In this document: positions 50,577 through 61,265 of the stretch, one piece after another | Layout of the letters: each line of letters opens with the position of its first letter | How positions within the stretch are numbered: the stretch's first letter is position 1 | Assembly: GCF_014196195.1 (NCBI RefSeq) | Contig: NZ_JACIDF010000002.1 | Location: 372,001 to 436,000, forward strand | Length of the DNA: 64,000 nucleotides | Source: Anoxybacteroides rupiense | GTDB lineage: Bacteria > Bacillota > Bacilli > Bacillales > Anoxybacillaceae | Direction: 5' to 3' | Program-made: the position numbers and the translations under genes | The notes under the pieces: generated by a model | The model's database searches: none | What the model was told of the DNA's origin: nothing | What the model saw: the letters and a program-made list of their open reading frames with translations, nothing else

Positions 50577-51362
50577 TTTCATGATAATATTCGCGGTCTC
50601 TTCGATCGCTTTGTTCGTCACATCAATGACATCGCAGCCGATTTGCTGAATTACTTGCTCAAAATAATTAAGCTCCTCCTTAATGCGTTCCATATTCGCA
50701 TAGATCGCTTTATCGTCAAGCCCTAGGGCTCTGAGCCGCTCCCGACGAATGGAATTCAGCTTTTCAGGGCTGATTTTTAAGCCGAAGCACTTCTCTCGAG
50801 ATACTTTAAACAATTCTTCTGGTGGCTCGACTTCCGGCACAATGGGCACATTGGCGACTTTTAAGCGTTTATGAGCCAAATACTGTGACAGCGGCGTCTT
50901 AGAAGTGCGTGACACCCCGATCAACACAATATCAGCACGCAAAATGCCGCGCGGATCCCGCCCGTCATCATATTTTACAGCAAATTCAATCGCTTCGATC
51001 TTTTTAAAATAATCTTCATCTAATACGCGAACCTGCCCTGGTTCATAGCGAGGAGTCATATTGAATAAATGGCTCATTTTCTCCATAAGCGGACCAATAA
51101 TATCATATAGCTCCACACCTTCACGTTCAGCCTCTTCAATTAAAAACTGGCGCATTTGCGGCACGACAAGCGTAAAAGCAATAATCGCATGATTCATTTT
51201 GGCTAGCGCAACCACTTCCTTCAACGTGGAGACATCTTCTACATAAGGAACGCGCTTTAGTTGAATAGCAGCGCTATTAAATTGGCTTGCGGCCGCTTTG
51301 ACGACCAATTCAGCGGTTTCTCCGCCTGAATCAGAAACCACGTATACAACGCGTTGATTCAT
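50562..51362 (-). CDS. yqfL: PPDK/PEP synthase regulatory protein (DUF299)
   Basis: 266 residues from the ATG at 51362 (AAGGAGG, 6-nt spacing). The bifunctional kinase/pyrophosphorylase family; P-loop-like [16 protein letters not shown] and N-terminal [14 protein letters not shown] are signatures. It switches pyruvate, phosphate dikinase on and off. 11 bp after ccpN, with which it works in controlling gluconeogenic flux. Confidence 0.94.
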   Translation of the reverse strand: MNQRVVYVVSDSGGETAELVVKAAASQFNSAAIQLKRVPYVEDVSTLKEVVALAKMNHAIIAFTLVVPQMRQFLIEEAEREGVELYDIIGPLMEKMSHLFNMTPRYEPGQVRVLDEDYFKKIEAIEFAVKYDDGRDPRGILRADIVLIGVSRTSKTPLSQYLAHKRLKVANVPIVPEVEPPEELFKVSREKCFGLKISPEKLNSIRRERLRALGLDDKAIYANMERIKEELNYFEQVIQQIGCDVIDVTNKAIEETANIIMKKRKL

Positions 51363-51373
51363 CTTCATCCTCC

Positions 51374-52009
51374 TTAAAGCAAATCATCTTTTGCTAGCGC
51401 AACAAAAGCTTTTGTAATATTTGTTTTGGTGATTCGTCCAATCACCTCATATCCCTTGTCTGTTTTTTTTACGACCGGCATGGCATCAATTTGTTTTTCA
51501 ATGAGCCGCTCAGCCACATCAATCAACAGATCATCTTTATAACAGACATTGATGTTTGGCATTCTTGTCATAATGATGTTAACCGGAATCGAAGTCAGCT
51601 CCTGCTTGCCAATGCTCGCTCGCAATAAATCTTTGCGCGACAAGACACCCACTAATAAAGATTCTTCATCCACGACAAACAATGTCCCGACATCCTCAAG
51701 AAACATCGCCACAATGGCGTCATATACGCTGACATTTTCATTGACTACGACAGGAATCGATTGAAAGTCACTGACTTTCATTTTTTTTATTCGATCCGCT
51801 AAAAGCTGTGTTCCTGTTTTTCCTGTATAAAAATAGCCGACTCTCGGTCTTGCTTCCAAATAGCCAGCCATTGTTAAAATCGCCAAGTCGGGACGCAGCG
51901 TCGCTCTTGTTAAATTTAATTTTTCTGCGATGTTTTCCCCGGTAATCGGTCCATGGTCTTTGACGATTTGTAAAATTTGTTCTTGGCGTTTATTCAGTTC
52001 GATTTTCAC
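51374..52009 (-). CDS. ccpN: CcpN-type transcriptional repressor of gluconeogenesis
   Basis: 211 residues. N-terminal helix-turn-helix ([25 protein letters not shown]) and two CBS domains (about 75-205: [19 protein letters not shown] and [18 protein letters not shown]-type units). CcpN represses gapB and pckA during glycolytic growth. GTG start with AAGGTGG upstream. Operon with yqfL. Confidence 0.94.
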   Translation of the reverse strand: MKIELNKRQEQILQIVKDHGPITGENIAEKLNLTRATLRPDLAILTMAGYLEARPRVGYFYTGKTGTQLLADRIKKMKVSDFQSIPVVVNENVSVYDAIVAMFLEDVGTLFVVDEESLLVGVLSRKDLLRASIGKQELTSIPVNIIMTRMPNINVCYKDDLLIDVAERLIEKQIDAMPVVKKTDKGYEVIGRITKTNITKAFVALAKDDLL

Positions 52010-52181
52010 TCACCACCTTACCAAAAACTAAAAAAGGCTGTACTCATACGAACCTATTATAACGTAATGATTCATTTTACGAAAGGAAATCAAGAAAATT
52101 CGCTTTGTTCTAAAAATACGTGCATCGTTGCTCCTGATTTCCCTCAAGCAAAGACGCCATCGACAGACCGCTTCCATATAA

Positions 52182-52215
52182 AAACAGGGCTGCCTCAGCT
52201 TCGTGACAGCCCTTT
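52182..52215 (-). terminator. terminator after recO
   Basis: Minus strand: AAAGGGCTGTC and GCAGCCCT with a GAAGCTGA loop, followed by GTTTTTAT. It stands where the glyQS genes begin in B. subtilis. Confidence 0.75.
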
Positions 52216-52216
52216 A

Positions 52217-52972
52217 TTATTGCAGCCGAGATTTTAGCTGCTCGATTTGTTCTAAAAATCGTTTCGTTTTTAGCGAAAGTCCGGAATATTCGTCATAATA
52301 GGCGGAAATAACGTGGTGTAATTCGTTTTTCGTTTCCTTCTTAACCGAAATTTTGCCCAACCTTGACAGATCAAGATGGTAAAAAAGCCGCAACAGCCTA
52401 ACCGCTGCCGAAGAAAGAGAAAAGCGGTACGGATCCTTTTCCTCGCATTGATCGCAAAGAAATCCCCCTTCCTTTATGGAGAAGGAGAACCTCCCCTCGC
52501 TTCGCCCGCAAACCGCGCATCCGTCTAACGATGGAGGCAATCCGATCACCCGCAGCATTTTCATCTCGTAAATATATGTAAGAATTTCTAAATCGAGTCC
52601 GTCATTCATATATTTTAATGTCTGAAGAAGCAGCTCAAATAAATAAGGATTGGGGCGCCGCTCTTCCATAATTTTATCTGTTAGCTCGACGACATAAGAA
52701 GCATAAGCTGTTGCAAAAATATCTTCGCGAATCCCTCTCAGTGCATCAATGATTTCACCTTGATGCAGGCTTCCTACTCCGCGACTCTTTTGAATTAAAT
52801 AATGTCCATAAGTAAATAAGTGCGTCACAGAAGAAAGGCGACTGTTTGGCTTTTTCGCTCCTCGAGCCATAACAGCCACCTTTCCCCATTCTCTCGTCAG
52901 CAAGGTAACAATTTTATGAGTTTCCCCGTAATCAATCGTTCGAAGCACAATTGCTTCGCATTTTTCAAACAA
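52217..52972 (-). CDS. recO: DNA repair protein RecO
   Basis: 251 residues from a TTG at 52972, chosen because the family begins [16 protein letters not shown] and GGTGGTGA lies just upstream. N-terminal OB fold, then a zinc motif CAVCG and CDQC around residues 150-180. Loads RecA onto SSB-coated DNA together with RecR. 30 bp after yqzL. Confidence 0.95.
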   Translation of the reverse strand: MFEKCEAIVLRTIDYGETHKIVTLLTREWGKVAVMARGAKKPNSRLSSVTHLFTYGHYLIQKSRGVGSLHQGEIIDALRGIREDIFATAYASYVVELTDKIMEERRPNPYLFELLLQTLKYMNDGLDLEILTYIYEMKMLRVIGLPPSLDGCAVCGRSEGRFSFSIKEGGFLCDQCEEKDPYRFSLSSAAVRLLRLFYHLDLSRLGKISVKKETKNELHHVISAYYDEYSGLSLKTKRFLEQIEQLKSRLQ

Positions 52973-53002
52973 TATGATCACCACCAAGCTGGAAAAAGCA
53001 GC

Positions 53003-53146
53003 TTAGAAAATCGGCTGGTCCATTTCCGTAAACTCGATTTCTTGTTCATCGCCATTTGGCTGATGCTCCCTTTCAAGCTCTTTGAAAAGGAGATATGTGT
53101 CGATATTCCCCGTTTGGCTAAACAGCTTCCACGTAAATTCTAGCAT
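53003..53146 (-). CDS. yqzL: YqzL family small protein
   Basis: 47 residues (begins MLEFTWKLFSQTGNIDTYLL), matching length and position of B. subtilis YqzL between era and recO. Acidic, probably cytosolic, function unknown. AAGGTGTGG precedes the start ATG at 53146. Confidence 0.9.
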   Translation of the reverse strand: MLEFTWKLFSQTGNIDTYLLFKELEREHQPNGDEQEIEFTEMDQPIF

Positions 53147-53269
53147 CGAACCACACCTTTCCGCCTGTAGGATCGCTTTATAAAGGTTGCGTGCAAGCAG
53201 CGCTTACACGTTCAATAAGCTATTTATAGCTTGGCTTCCCTACAATCAATTTATGTTACACAAAATTTG

Positions 53270-54614
<1,345 letters not shown>

Positions 54615-54679
54615 TTACAGGAAATCAAGAAATTTTTCATCTCTATTCATGTATATATAACAGAAAAATTCGAATTTTC

Positions 54680-55051
54680 TCATTTCAATACCCAATTATA
54701 CAAATGTGGCAGAAAAAGGATGGCTCCTATCATAACCGCCATGATCGCACCAAGCAAAACAGCGCCGGCCGCTATGTCTTTGGCTGCTTTGGCAAGCGGA
54801 TGAAAGTCTTTTGTTACTAAATCGACCGTCCGTTCAATCGCCGTGTTCACCATTTCTAAACTGATCACCGCGCCAATTGTCAACAGCAATATAAGCCATT
54901 CCCATTTCGTAAAATGAAAAACAATAGCGAAAACAATGGCGATAGCAGCAAGCATAAGGTGAATTTTCATATGCACCTCTTCCCTTACTGCTGCCACCAT
55001 TCCTGACCACGCATTTCGAAACCGTTTCCATCGCTGACGCCACTGCTTCAT
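54680..55051 (-). CDS. dgkA: diacylglycerol/undecaprenol kinase
   Basis: 123 residues with three membrane helices. Family motif EMVNTAIERTVDLVTKDFHPLAKAAKDIAAGAV holds the catalytic Glu and metal-binding Asp. Gram-positive members phosphorylate undecaprenol to feed cell-wall lipid carrier. The start is 3 bp from the ybeY stop. Confidence 0.95.
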   Translation of the reverse strand: MKQWRQRWKRFRNAWSGMVAAVREEVHMKIHLMLAAIAIVFAIVFHFTKWEWLILLLTIGAVISLEMVNTAIERTVDLVTKDFHPLAKAAKDIAAGAVLLGAIMAVMIGAILFLPHLYNWVLK

Positions 55052-55054
55052 CGT

Positions 55055-55525
55055 TTATCGTTTCAACCCGTATTGTTCCAGAATTTGCTCTTGCTTAGCA
55101 AACATTTCCTTTTCGTCTTCCTCTGTTTCATGGTCATATCCTAACAAATGTAAAAAGCCATGCACAGCTAAAAATCCTAATTCTCTCATAAAGGAATGGC
55201 CGTATTCTTTCGCTTGCTCTTGTGCTTTCGGAACGGAAATAATAATATCTCCTAATACCGGCGGTGCATCTAATCCAATGATTTCCGTTTCTCCTTCCCC
55301 CATCTCTTCAAGTGCAAACGAAATCACATCAGTAGGTTGATCCTTCCCGCGATACTCACGATTAATCATCCGGATTTGTTCATTATCGACAAAAGAAATG
55401 CTAACCTCCGCCTCATCTGGAATCTGTTCAACATCAGCCGCATAATTTAATAATTTGGCGATGACCTCCATCTGCTCATCAGTTACTTCATTTGTTTCGT
55501 CTAACCAATCAATATGTAGTGCCAT
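55055..55525 (-). CDS. ybeY: endoribonuclease YbeY (16S rRNA maturation)
   Basis: 156 residues. Zinc motif [17 protein letters not shown] (HxxxHxxxxxH) and N-terminal [18 protein letters not shown]. Processes 16S rRNA 3' end; co-transcribed with dgkA, cdd, era. GGTGAAG precedes the ATG. Confidence 0.96.
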   Translation of the reverse strand: MALHIDWLDETNEVTDEQMEVIAKLLNYAADVEQIPDEAEVSISFVDNEQIRMINREYRGKDQPTDVISFALEEMGEGETEIIGLDAPPVLGDIIISVPKAQEQAKEYGHSFMRELGFLAVHGFLHLLGYDHETEEDEKEMFAKQEQILEQYGLKR

Positions 55526-55834
55526 TTTTTCTTCACCTTTTCCTTCTCTTCTCGTTGATGCCCCTTCGATAAAAAGAGACCCATCATGTTAATGGGTCTG
55601 TCGCATGACCGGGCTATAATAATGTTTAAATCACGAAGACCGCGTTTGTCAAATATTATTTTCATTTAAAGAATCGCGGCCTAACCAACGAATTTCGACT
55701 GCCTTTATGCTGCAGCATAACATAGTTGCTGATTTACGCCCTTCGCCCGTAAACCCCTCGTTTTTTCATCATACCATAAATGCAGCTCCATGATAAATTT
55801 CTATCTATTGGCTGAAAAGAAGCCTTCCCTATTC
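55526..55834. other. short gap where pgpH (yqfF) normally lies
   Basis: Only 309 bp. Contains a terminator for phoH, AGACCCATTAAC / ATGGGTCT followed by CTTTTT on the minus strand (55570-55601). No trace of a large HD-domain membrane protein gene was recognised. Confidence 0.6.
55570..55602 (-). terminator. terminator downstream of phoH
   Basis: Minus strand: CAGACCCATT and GATGGGTCT form the stem, followed by CTTTTTAT. Confidence 0.75.
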
Positions 55835-56797
55835 TTATACGCTCGCTTGATCATACGCTTCAATAATTTTTCCGACAAGCGGATGGCGAACAACATCAGC
55901 CTGCTCCAAAAAGACAAATGAAATGCCGCTAACAGATGATAAAATATCCTTGGCTGCAGCCAACCCAGATTGAACGCCCCTAGGCAAGTCAATCTGAGAA
56001 ATATCGCCTGTAATAACCATTTTCGAGCCAAATCCAAGCCTTGTTAAAAACATTTTCATTTGCGATGGCGTTGTATTTTGCGCTTCATCCAAGATCACAA
56101 ATGCATCCTCAAGCGTGCGCCCTCTCATATAAGCAAGCGGTGCAATTTCAATCGTCCCTCGCTCGATGAGACGCTGTGTATGATCAGTACCCAATATATC
56201 ATGAAGAGCATCATAAAGCGGACGTAAATACGGATCCACCTTTTCTTTCAAATCTCCTGGCAAAAAGCCTAAATTTTCTCCCGCCTCGACTGCTGGACGA
56301 GTTAAAATAATTCTCTTGATGTATCCATTTTTAAGTGCATGAACAGCCATAACGACTGCCAAATAGGTTTTTCCTGTTCCCGCCGGGCCGATGCCAAATA
56401 CAAGATCATGCTTTTTAATCGCCGCTACATATTGGCGCTGTCCTAATGTTTTGACGCGAACCGGCTTTCCTTTAGCGTTTTTCGTAATCTCTTCCTCATA
56501 TAACTCAATGAAATACTCTAGCGTGTTGCTTTTCGCCATTTGAATCGCATACATCACATCGCGTTCGCTAATCGTGACTCCCTTGCGAATCACGATGAGC
56601 AGATGGCGCAGCACCTCATCAACGAGCCGAACGCTTTCGCTGTTTCCTGAAACGTGCACGGCATCTCCCCGCGTCACAATCGAAACGCCCAGCTCCTGCT
56701 CAATTCGTTTTAAATGAACATCATGAATGCCAAAAAGGGCAATCGCCTCATTGGCATTTTCTAATTGCTGGCTAATCGTCACAAACTCCTCTGACAT
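55835..56797 (-). CDS. phoH: PhoH family ATPase
   Basis: 320 residues. N-terminal KH-like segment, Walker A GPAGTGKTYLAVVMAVHAL (about residue 130), Walker B FVILDEAQNTTPSQMKMFLTR. Role in RNA metabolism suspected, not proven. 4 bp after yqfD. Confidence 0.95.
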   Translation of the reverse strand: MSEEFVTISQQLENANEAIALFGIHDVHLKRIEQELGVSIVTRGDAVHVSGNSESVRLVDEVLRHLLIVIRKGVTISERDVMYAIQMAKSNTLEYFIELYEEEITKNAKGKPVRVKTLGQRQYVAAIKKHDLVFGIGPAGTGKTYLAVVMAVHALKNGYIKRIILTRPAVEAGENLGFLPGDLKEKVDPYLRPLYDALHDILGTDHTQRLIERGTIEIAPLAYMRGRTLEDAFVILDEAQNTTPSQMKMFLTRLGFGSKMVITGDISQIDLPRGVQSGLAAAKDILSSVSGISFVFLEQADVVRHPLVGKIIEAYDQASV

Positions 56798-56800
56798 CCC

Positions 56801-57988
56801 TTAATCTCCTTGAACAATAGGTTGTGGTATCGCAATATTTTCAACTACTTGGTAATGAATCTCTACTTTTACTTTACCATTCTCTTTGGTTGCATGCAAA
56901 ATCTTTTCACCTACAATGGAAGCATCTGTTTCTAGTTTGCCCTCCAGCTCATTTCGCGCCATTTCTTTTGCTTTCTGCAGCGCTTCATTCCATGTATAGC
57001 TCCGCTTAACCTCCTCGTTTTCCCGATAAATCACCCGCTCGTAATAAATCGGCAGCTTCCATCGCCAGAACTGCAGGGCCCTTTTTTGGTTTTCGGTTTT
57101 ATAATGGCTAAATGGCGGTTTTTTAAAACCCCAAACCGGAAGTGAAAAAGAACCAATCGCTATATAATGCTTTTCCATATACTTTCCTGTGTATACTTGA
57201 AACACGGAATCAAACGGCAAGACAACTGTAGACTTGTACCATGTTTCTCCAAAAATTTTTCCACGAGCCGGCACAAGCTTCGTTTTCCCCTCTTTTCCAA
57301 TAATTCCTGACACTAAAACTTGTCCTTTATTCACATAATCATGAACAGCAACAAGCGGTTGTCCCTCTTCGACAAACATATGAGTGATGACGGCTTTCTT
57401 TTTCGCCACTAAATGGCGTACCCCCACCGCTTCCGGTTCCTTCGGCTTCTTTTTTTCTACCACTTGAAAGTAAAAGGTCGTCCCCTTTAATTCAACCCCG
57501 ACCCATGTAATGGTTTCAATGCGATCGGTCAGCTTCTGTTGAATTACTTCAGGAGGATCTAACAGAAATTGAAAAGCTCCTTTTTCAACCCCCATTTGCT
57601 TGAGTTCCTTCAAAATGCGGTATTCTGTTTCCGGCTTAGCTCCTTCGATCCGAACATTCCAGACCATGTTGGAAAGCAAAAAAACAAGCGCAAAAAATAA
57701 AAAGATTCCGATGAGAAATCCAGTATTTCTGAGCATTTTTTTCCCCAAAAAGGGCAGACCGCTTTTTCCGATAAAAAATAGTTTACAACCGCTTTTTCGC
57801 ACCATTACTCGCATAGCTCGAACGTCTTTTAGAAAGATAAAAAAAGTTGCTGTGTGTTCATCCTGCTTTTTAACATTCCAAATATGAATGCCATTTCGCA
57901 AGCATTTATTTACAAACCGTTCGATTCCTTTTCCCTGAACTTTAACCTTTACGCTTCCTGATAAAAAATTCATCCACTTGTTCTTCAT
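56801..57988 (-). CDS. yqfD: sporulation protein YqfD
   Basis: 395 residues from the ATG at 57988 (GGGAGGAAAAAA upstream; TTG at 58003 less likely). A membrane helix near residues 90-110 (LIGIFLFFALVFLLSNMVW), an extracytoplasmic region with repeated QVVEKKKP-type and VGVELKGT segments. Member of the YqfD family, needed for sporulation stage IV in clostridia and expressed in the mother cell in bacilli. Follows yqfC by 17 bp. Confidence 0.93.
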   Translation of the reverse strand: MKNKWMNFLSGSVKVKVQGKGIERFVNKCLRNGIHIWNVKKQDEHTATFFIFLKDVRAMRVMVRKSGCKLFFIGKSGLPFLGKKMLRNTGFLIGIFLFFALVFLLSNMVWNVRIEGAKPETEYRILKELKQMGVEKGAFQFLLDPPEVIQQKLTDRIETITWVGVELKGTTFYFQVVEKKKPKEPEAVGVRHLVAKKKAVITHMFVEEGQPLVAVHDYVNKGQVLVSGIIGKEGKTKLVPARGKIFGETWYKSTVVLPFDSVFQVYTGKYMEKHYIAIGSFSLPVWGFKKPPFSHYKTENQKRALQFWRWKLPIYYERVIYRENEEVKRSYTWNEALQKAKEMARNELEGKLETDASIVGEKILHATKENGKVKVEIHYQVVENIAIPQPIVQGD

Positions 57989-58005
57989 TTTTTTCCTCCC
58001 CAATG

Positions 58006-58290
58006 CTATTCATCTAAATAAATGACATGATGAATTTTTCCTTCTAATAAAATTTCCTCAGGTAGAATCGTCTTAATAACAAATTGCTCGCCGCGAACAA
58101 GAAGCTGTCCTTGCTTTAAAAGCAAGCGCAATTCTTTATCACTAAATGTTAATAATCCGCGATGGTTTTCGATATAAATATGTATGTGTCCAATCATGGT
58201 AATACGGGGAAGGTCCATCACTAGATCAGCAGGCAGTTCTAACTGGTTTGTCAACCAATTTCTCACTTGCTGGCGCCACTTTTTCATCAT
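58006..58290 (-). CDS. yqfC: sporulation protein YqfC
   Basis: 94 residues, begins MMKKWRQQVRNWLTNQLEL, with the YabP/YqfC family core (ADLVMDLPRITMIGHIHIYI ... LTFSDKELRLLLKQGQLLV). Pairs with yqfD as in all spore formers. A sigma-E promoter is expected; no convincing -35/-10 pair was identified. Confidence 0.93.
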   Translation of the reverse strand: MMKKWRQQVRNWLTNQLELPADLVMDLPRITMIGHIHIYIENHRGLLTFSDKELRLLLKQGQLLVRGEQFVIKTILPEEILLEGKIHHVIYLDE

Positions 58291-58351
58291 CGAAAAGAAC
58301 CCCCTTTCATCTCATACATATGAAAAAAAATAGGTATGTAGCACATCTGAC

Positions 58352-58386
58352 ATAAAAAAAGAAGCCTTGGCATAAGCCAAGACCGT
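58352..58386 (-). terminator. terminator left of the 58.5-kb repeat
   Basis: Minus strand: TCTTGGC and GCCAAGG with a short loop, followed by CTTCTTTTTTT. It would end any transcript running from 58.6 kb leftwards. Confidence 0.7.
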
Positions 58387-58525
58387 TTACATTATGTATC
58401 AACCCCTATTTTTCGCATCAACGCTCCCCTACATGACATGCTGCATTTTTAGGTAACATCGATACATGTCAGTAAGAGAAGGAAGGTTTGCTGTTCCCTA
58501 CCTTCAGGCTTTTTATCATAAGAAA

Positions 58526-58677
58526 AGCGCCCGCCGAGGAGAGCTCGAATCAAGCTTGATCCTGTGCGAGTCGAAACTTCACATGTCGCCGCAGCAGCGT
58601 GGGGCGACTTGAGCCGATGCAGCTTGAAGTTAGACAGCACCTGATTTCTTTCAAAAAACAAGAGACAAATTCTGACA
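58526..58677 (-). repeat. omega-RNA-scaffold-like repeat, copy D (no right end)
   Basis: Homologous to 61360-61502: shared plus-strand blocks GAGAGCTCGAATCAAGCTTGA, CCTG, TGTCGCCGC, GCGACT, TTGAAG and ATTCTGACA in the same order. It lacks the CACCGAG/hairpin/GGTTCA end found in copies A to C. Confidence 0.55.
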
Positions 58678-58686
58678 TAAAAAACA

Positions 58687-58751
58687 ATCCCCTACAGATC
58701 GACGCTGAAGAACGAAACGGTCCTTCATCTTGATCTGTAGGGGATTGGTAA
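58687..58751 (-). terminator. terminator after yqeY
   Basis: Minus strand: CAATCCCCTACAGATC and GATCTGTAGGGGATTG form a perfect 16-bp stem base, followed by TTTTTTATG. Confidence 0.85.
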
Positions 58752-58771
58752 TGTCAATCATTTATTTCTTG

Positions 58772-59218
58772 TTACGCTAAGTGCTGCTGAACAAGTTTAT
58801 TAACGAGAGAGCCGTCCGCCTTTCCTTTTACTTTCGGCATGATTGCTCCCATCACTTTTCCCATATCAGCTTTTGAAGAAGCTCCAACCTCGGCAATCGT
58901 TTCTTTAATAATGGCTGTTAGCTCTTCTTCTGTAAGCTGCTTAGGCATATATAGCTCAAGTATGCGAATTTCTTCTTTTGTTTTATCAGCAAGGTCTGAA
59001 CGACCAGCGTTTTCGAACTCTTGGAGGGAGTCTTTACGTTGTTTTAATTCGCGAGAAAGTACAGTCAGCTCTTCATCTTCAGATAATTGGCCCTTTCCAA
59101 GCTTGATCGCTTCGTTCTGCAACGATGCTTTGACCATCCGAATGACGGAGAGTTTTTCTTTTTCTTTGTTTTTCATCGCTTGCTTCATATCATCGTTTAA
59201 ACGTTCAAGAAGACCCAT
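58772..59218 (-). CDS. yqeY: GatB/YqeY domain protein
   Basis: 148 residues, helical ([20 protein letters not shown]). Related to the tail domain of GatB amidotransferase subunit. May bind RNA; function unproven. Always next to rpsU in bacilli; here 14 bp after it. Confidence 0.95.
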   Translation of the reverse strand: MGLLERLNDDMKQAMKNKEKEKLSVIRMVKASLQNEAIKLGKGQLSEDEELTVLSRELKQRKDSLQEFENAGRSDLADKTKEEIRILELYMPKQLTEEELTAIIKETIAEVGASSKADMGKVMGAIMPKVKGKADGSLVNKLVQQHLA

Positions 59219-59232
59219 AAATACACCCTCTT

Positions 59233-59406
59233 TTAATGCTTGCGCTTTCTAGCCGCTTCAGACTTTTTCTTGCGTCTTACGCTTGGCTTCTCATAGAATT
59301 CACGCTTTCTTGCTTCTTGTAACGTACCTGTTTTTGAAACAGCACGTTTGAAGCGACGAAGAGCATCTTCAAGCGATTCGTTTTTACGAACGATTGTTTT
59401 TGACAT
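59233..59406 (-). CDS. rpsU: 30S ribosomal protein S21
   Basis: 57 residues from the ATG at 59406, preceded by GGAGGGAGG. Begins [20 protein letters not shown], as S21 does; very basic tail [14 protein letters not shown]. The longer upstream frame is not coding. Confidence 0.97.
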   Translation of the reverse strand: MSKTIVRKNESLEDALRRFKRAVSKTGTLQEARKREFYEKPSVRRKKKSEAARKRKH

Positions 59407-59559
59407 CTTACTTCCCTCCCTCCGAACAACGCCACTTGCATTTGTATTACTAAACATGTACCTGTCAATTATAATATATCCGATAAAAGAGGTCAACTAA
59501 AAAAGCAGTCATCGTCTCTCCTTCTTGTCCATACAATGGTGATGAAAGGAGAGAAGGAC

Positions 59560-60486
59560 ATGTTGTCATTATTGATCTTATTTAGCGTTTATATTAGCAT
59601 TTTTTTGCTTGGAATGTTTATGCTGAAAGCAGGTCTCTACGCTCTTTCTGGCCATCGCCTGAAGAAATGGCTGCTGCATTTTACGAAAACACCCTTTCAA
59701 GGATTTCTCACAGGAACAGCGCTTACCGCTCTTCTGCAAAGCAGTTCGGCGATGATGATCATCACCGTAGGCCTTGTAACAACCGGCTATTTAACATTTC
59801 GCCAATCGATCGGCATTATTTTAGGCAGCAACATAGGCTCTACCATCACAACGGAAATTATTACGCTTGATCTGGGAGCAAGTGCTATTCCCATGCTGCT
59901 GACCGGAGCTTTTTTTGTCTTTTTTCTTCGGCATCGCATCAGCTACAGTATCGGTATGATCTTGATTGGGCTTGCCTGCTTATTTTTTGCCATGAAAGGA
60001 TTTGGCGATCTTGCAAAGCCGCTTGCTTCTTACCCCGTTGTCTACGAGTGGCTAAAAAAGACCGATCGCTCTAATCTATTAGGAATTGCTGTCGGCATGC
60101 TCCTCGCGTCGATTATTCAGTCAAGCGCAGCGACGATCGGTATTACGATGGGCTTTCTTCATGAGCATTTGCTCACATTGCCGGCCGGTATTGCGATTTT
60201 ACTTGGCGCCAATATCGGAACATGCGTAACGGCCCTTTTAGCCAGCATTGGTACAAGCCAGGAAGCAAAGCTTACAGCTTATACGCATTTATGGCTGAAC
60301 ATTGCTGGAGTAGGTATTTTCTTTTTTCTCATTCATCCTTTAGCTTCCTTTGCCGGCAGCTTAGCTGCCAAACCTGACGTCCAGCTGGCGCATGTCAGCG
60401 TTTTATTCAATGTTCTTTGCTCAGTCGCCGCTCTGCCATTCACTCGCTTCATTGAAGCGTGGATTACCTTCATCCATAAAAAATAA
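59560..60486 (+). CDS. yqeW: Na+/phosphate cotransporter family protein
   Basis: 308 residues from the ATG at 59560 (AAAGGAG upstream). Two repeats with the NptA-type QSSSA motif: LQSSSAMMIITVGL and IQSSAATIGITMGF; GSNIGSTITTEI and GANIGTCVTALL also mirror each other. About eight helices. Probably imports phosphate with sodium; converges with deoC. Confidence 0.9.
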   Translation: MLSLLILFSVYISIFLLGMFMLKAGLYALSGHRLKKWLLHFTKTPFQGFLTGTALTALLQSSSAMMIITVGLVTTGYLTFRQSIGIILGSNIGSTITTEIITLDLGASAIPMLLTGAFFVFFLRHRISYSIGMILIGLACLFFAMKGFGDLAKPLASYPVVYEWLKKTDRSNLLGIAVGMLLASIIQSSAATIGITMGFLHEHLLTLPAGIAILLGANIGTCVTALLASIGTSQEAKLTAYTHLWLNIAGVGIFFFLIHPLASFAGSLAAKPDVQLAHVSVLFNVLCSVAALPFTRFIEAWITFIHKK

Positions 60487-60494
60487 CTTGCATA

Positions 60495-61166
60495 TTAATA
60501 ATCAGTAAGCGCCGTTTTTCCTTGAACGATCGCAACACCAGAGCTTGTACCGATGCGCGTCGCTCCCGCTTTCACCATCGCTTCGGCTCCTTGAAGATCG
60601 CGGACGCCGCCAGACGCTTTCACACCCATATCCGGTCCTACCGTTTGGCGCATTAATGCGATATCTTCAATCGTAGCACCACCGGTAGAGAAGCCTGTAG
60701 ATGTTTTGACATAATCAGCCCCTGCTTGTACGGCTAAGCGGCAGGCGCGCACTTTTTCCTCTTCCGTTAGCAAGCATGTTTCAATAATGACTTTCACAAG
60801 GGCTTTTCCTTTAGCCGCTTCGACGACAGCGCGGATATCACGTTCCACAAGCTCGTCCGCTCCGTCCTTTAAAGCACCAATATTCATAACCATATCGATC
60901 TCTGTGGCGCCATTAGCGATCGCATCTTTCGTTTCGAATGCTTTTGTTTCCGGAGTATTGGCTCCAAGAGGAAAACCAATGACTGTGCAAACTTTCACAT
61001 CAGTGCCTTTTAGCAGCTCAGCTGCAGCCGCTACCCATGTTGGATTTACACAAACAGAAGCAAAGCCGTATTGTTTCGCCTCTTCACATAATTGAACAAT
61101 TTGTTCCTTTGTTGTATTCGCTTTCAGCAGTGTATGGTCAATCATTTTTGCCAATTGATTTGCCAT
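60495..61166 (-). CDS. deoC: deoxyribose-phosphate aldolase
   Basis: 223 residues. Splits 2-deoxyribose-5-phosphate to acetaldehyde and glyceraldehyde-3-phosphate. Schiff-base Lys in [14 protein letters not shown], second catalytic Lys in [11 protein letters not shown], and Asp in the [12 protein letters not shown] start. AGGAGCGG precedes the ATG. In B. subtilis deoC lies elsewhere with pdp, so this place is lineage specific. Confidence 0.97.
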   Translation of the reverse strand: MANQLAKMIDHTLLKANTTKEQIVQLCEEAKQYGFASVCVNPTWVAAAAELLKGTDVKVCTVIGFPLGANTPETKAFETKDAIANGATEIDMVMNIGALKDGADELVERDIRAVVEAAKGKALVKVIIETCLLTEEEKVRACRLAVQAGADYVKTSTGFSTGGATIEDIALMRQTVGPDMGVKASGGVRDLQGAEAMVKAGATRIGTSSGVAIVQGKTALTDY

Positions 61167-61265
61167 ATGAATGCCGCTCCTTTCTGTTGAAATAGAGAAG
61201 TCTGACCTCTATCATCATACCATTTTTCAACCGCAAAAACTAGCCGACAAGCAAAATTTGTTCAA

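Larger units (their letters stand above)
58291..58771. other. region where yqeZ (nfeD) and floA normally lie; repeat and terminators
   Basis: No genes. Contains, right to left, the yqeY terminator (58687-58751), the scaffold-like repeat (58526-58677) and a terminator CTTGGC / GCCAAGG then TTCTTTTTTT (58352-58385, minus). The repeat is thus bracketed by terminators and may be a separate transcript or remnant. Confidence 0.6.

Noticed and set aside
52010-52216. Possible T-box leader
   Set aside because: No specifier or conserved T-box sequence recognised, and the downstream gene is not a synthetase.
58291-58350. Sigma-E promoter for yqfC
   Set aside because: Sequence has CATATGTA-like words but no convincing -35 at the right distance.
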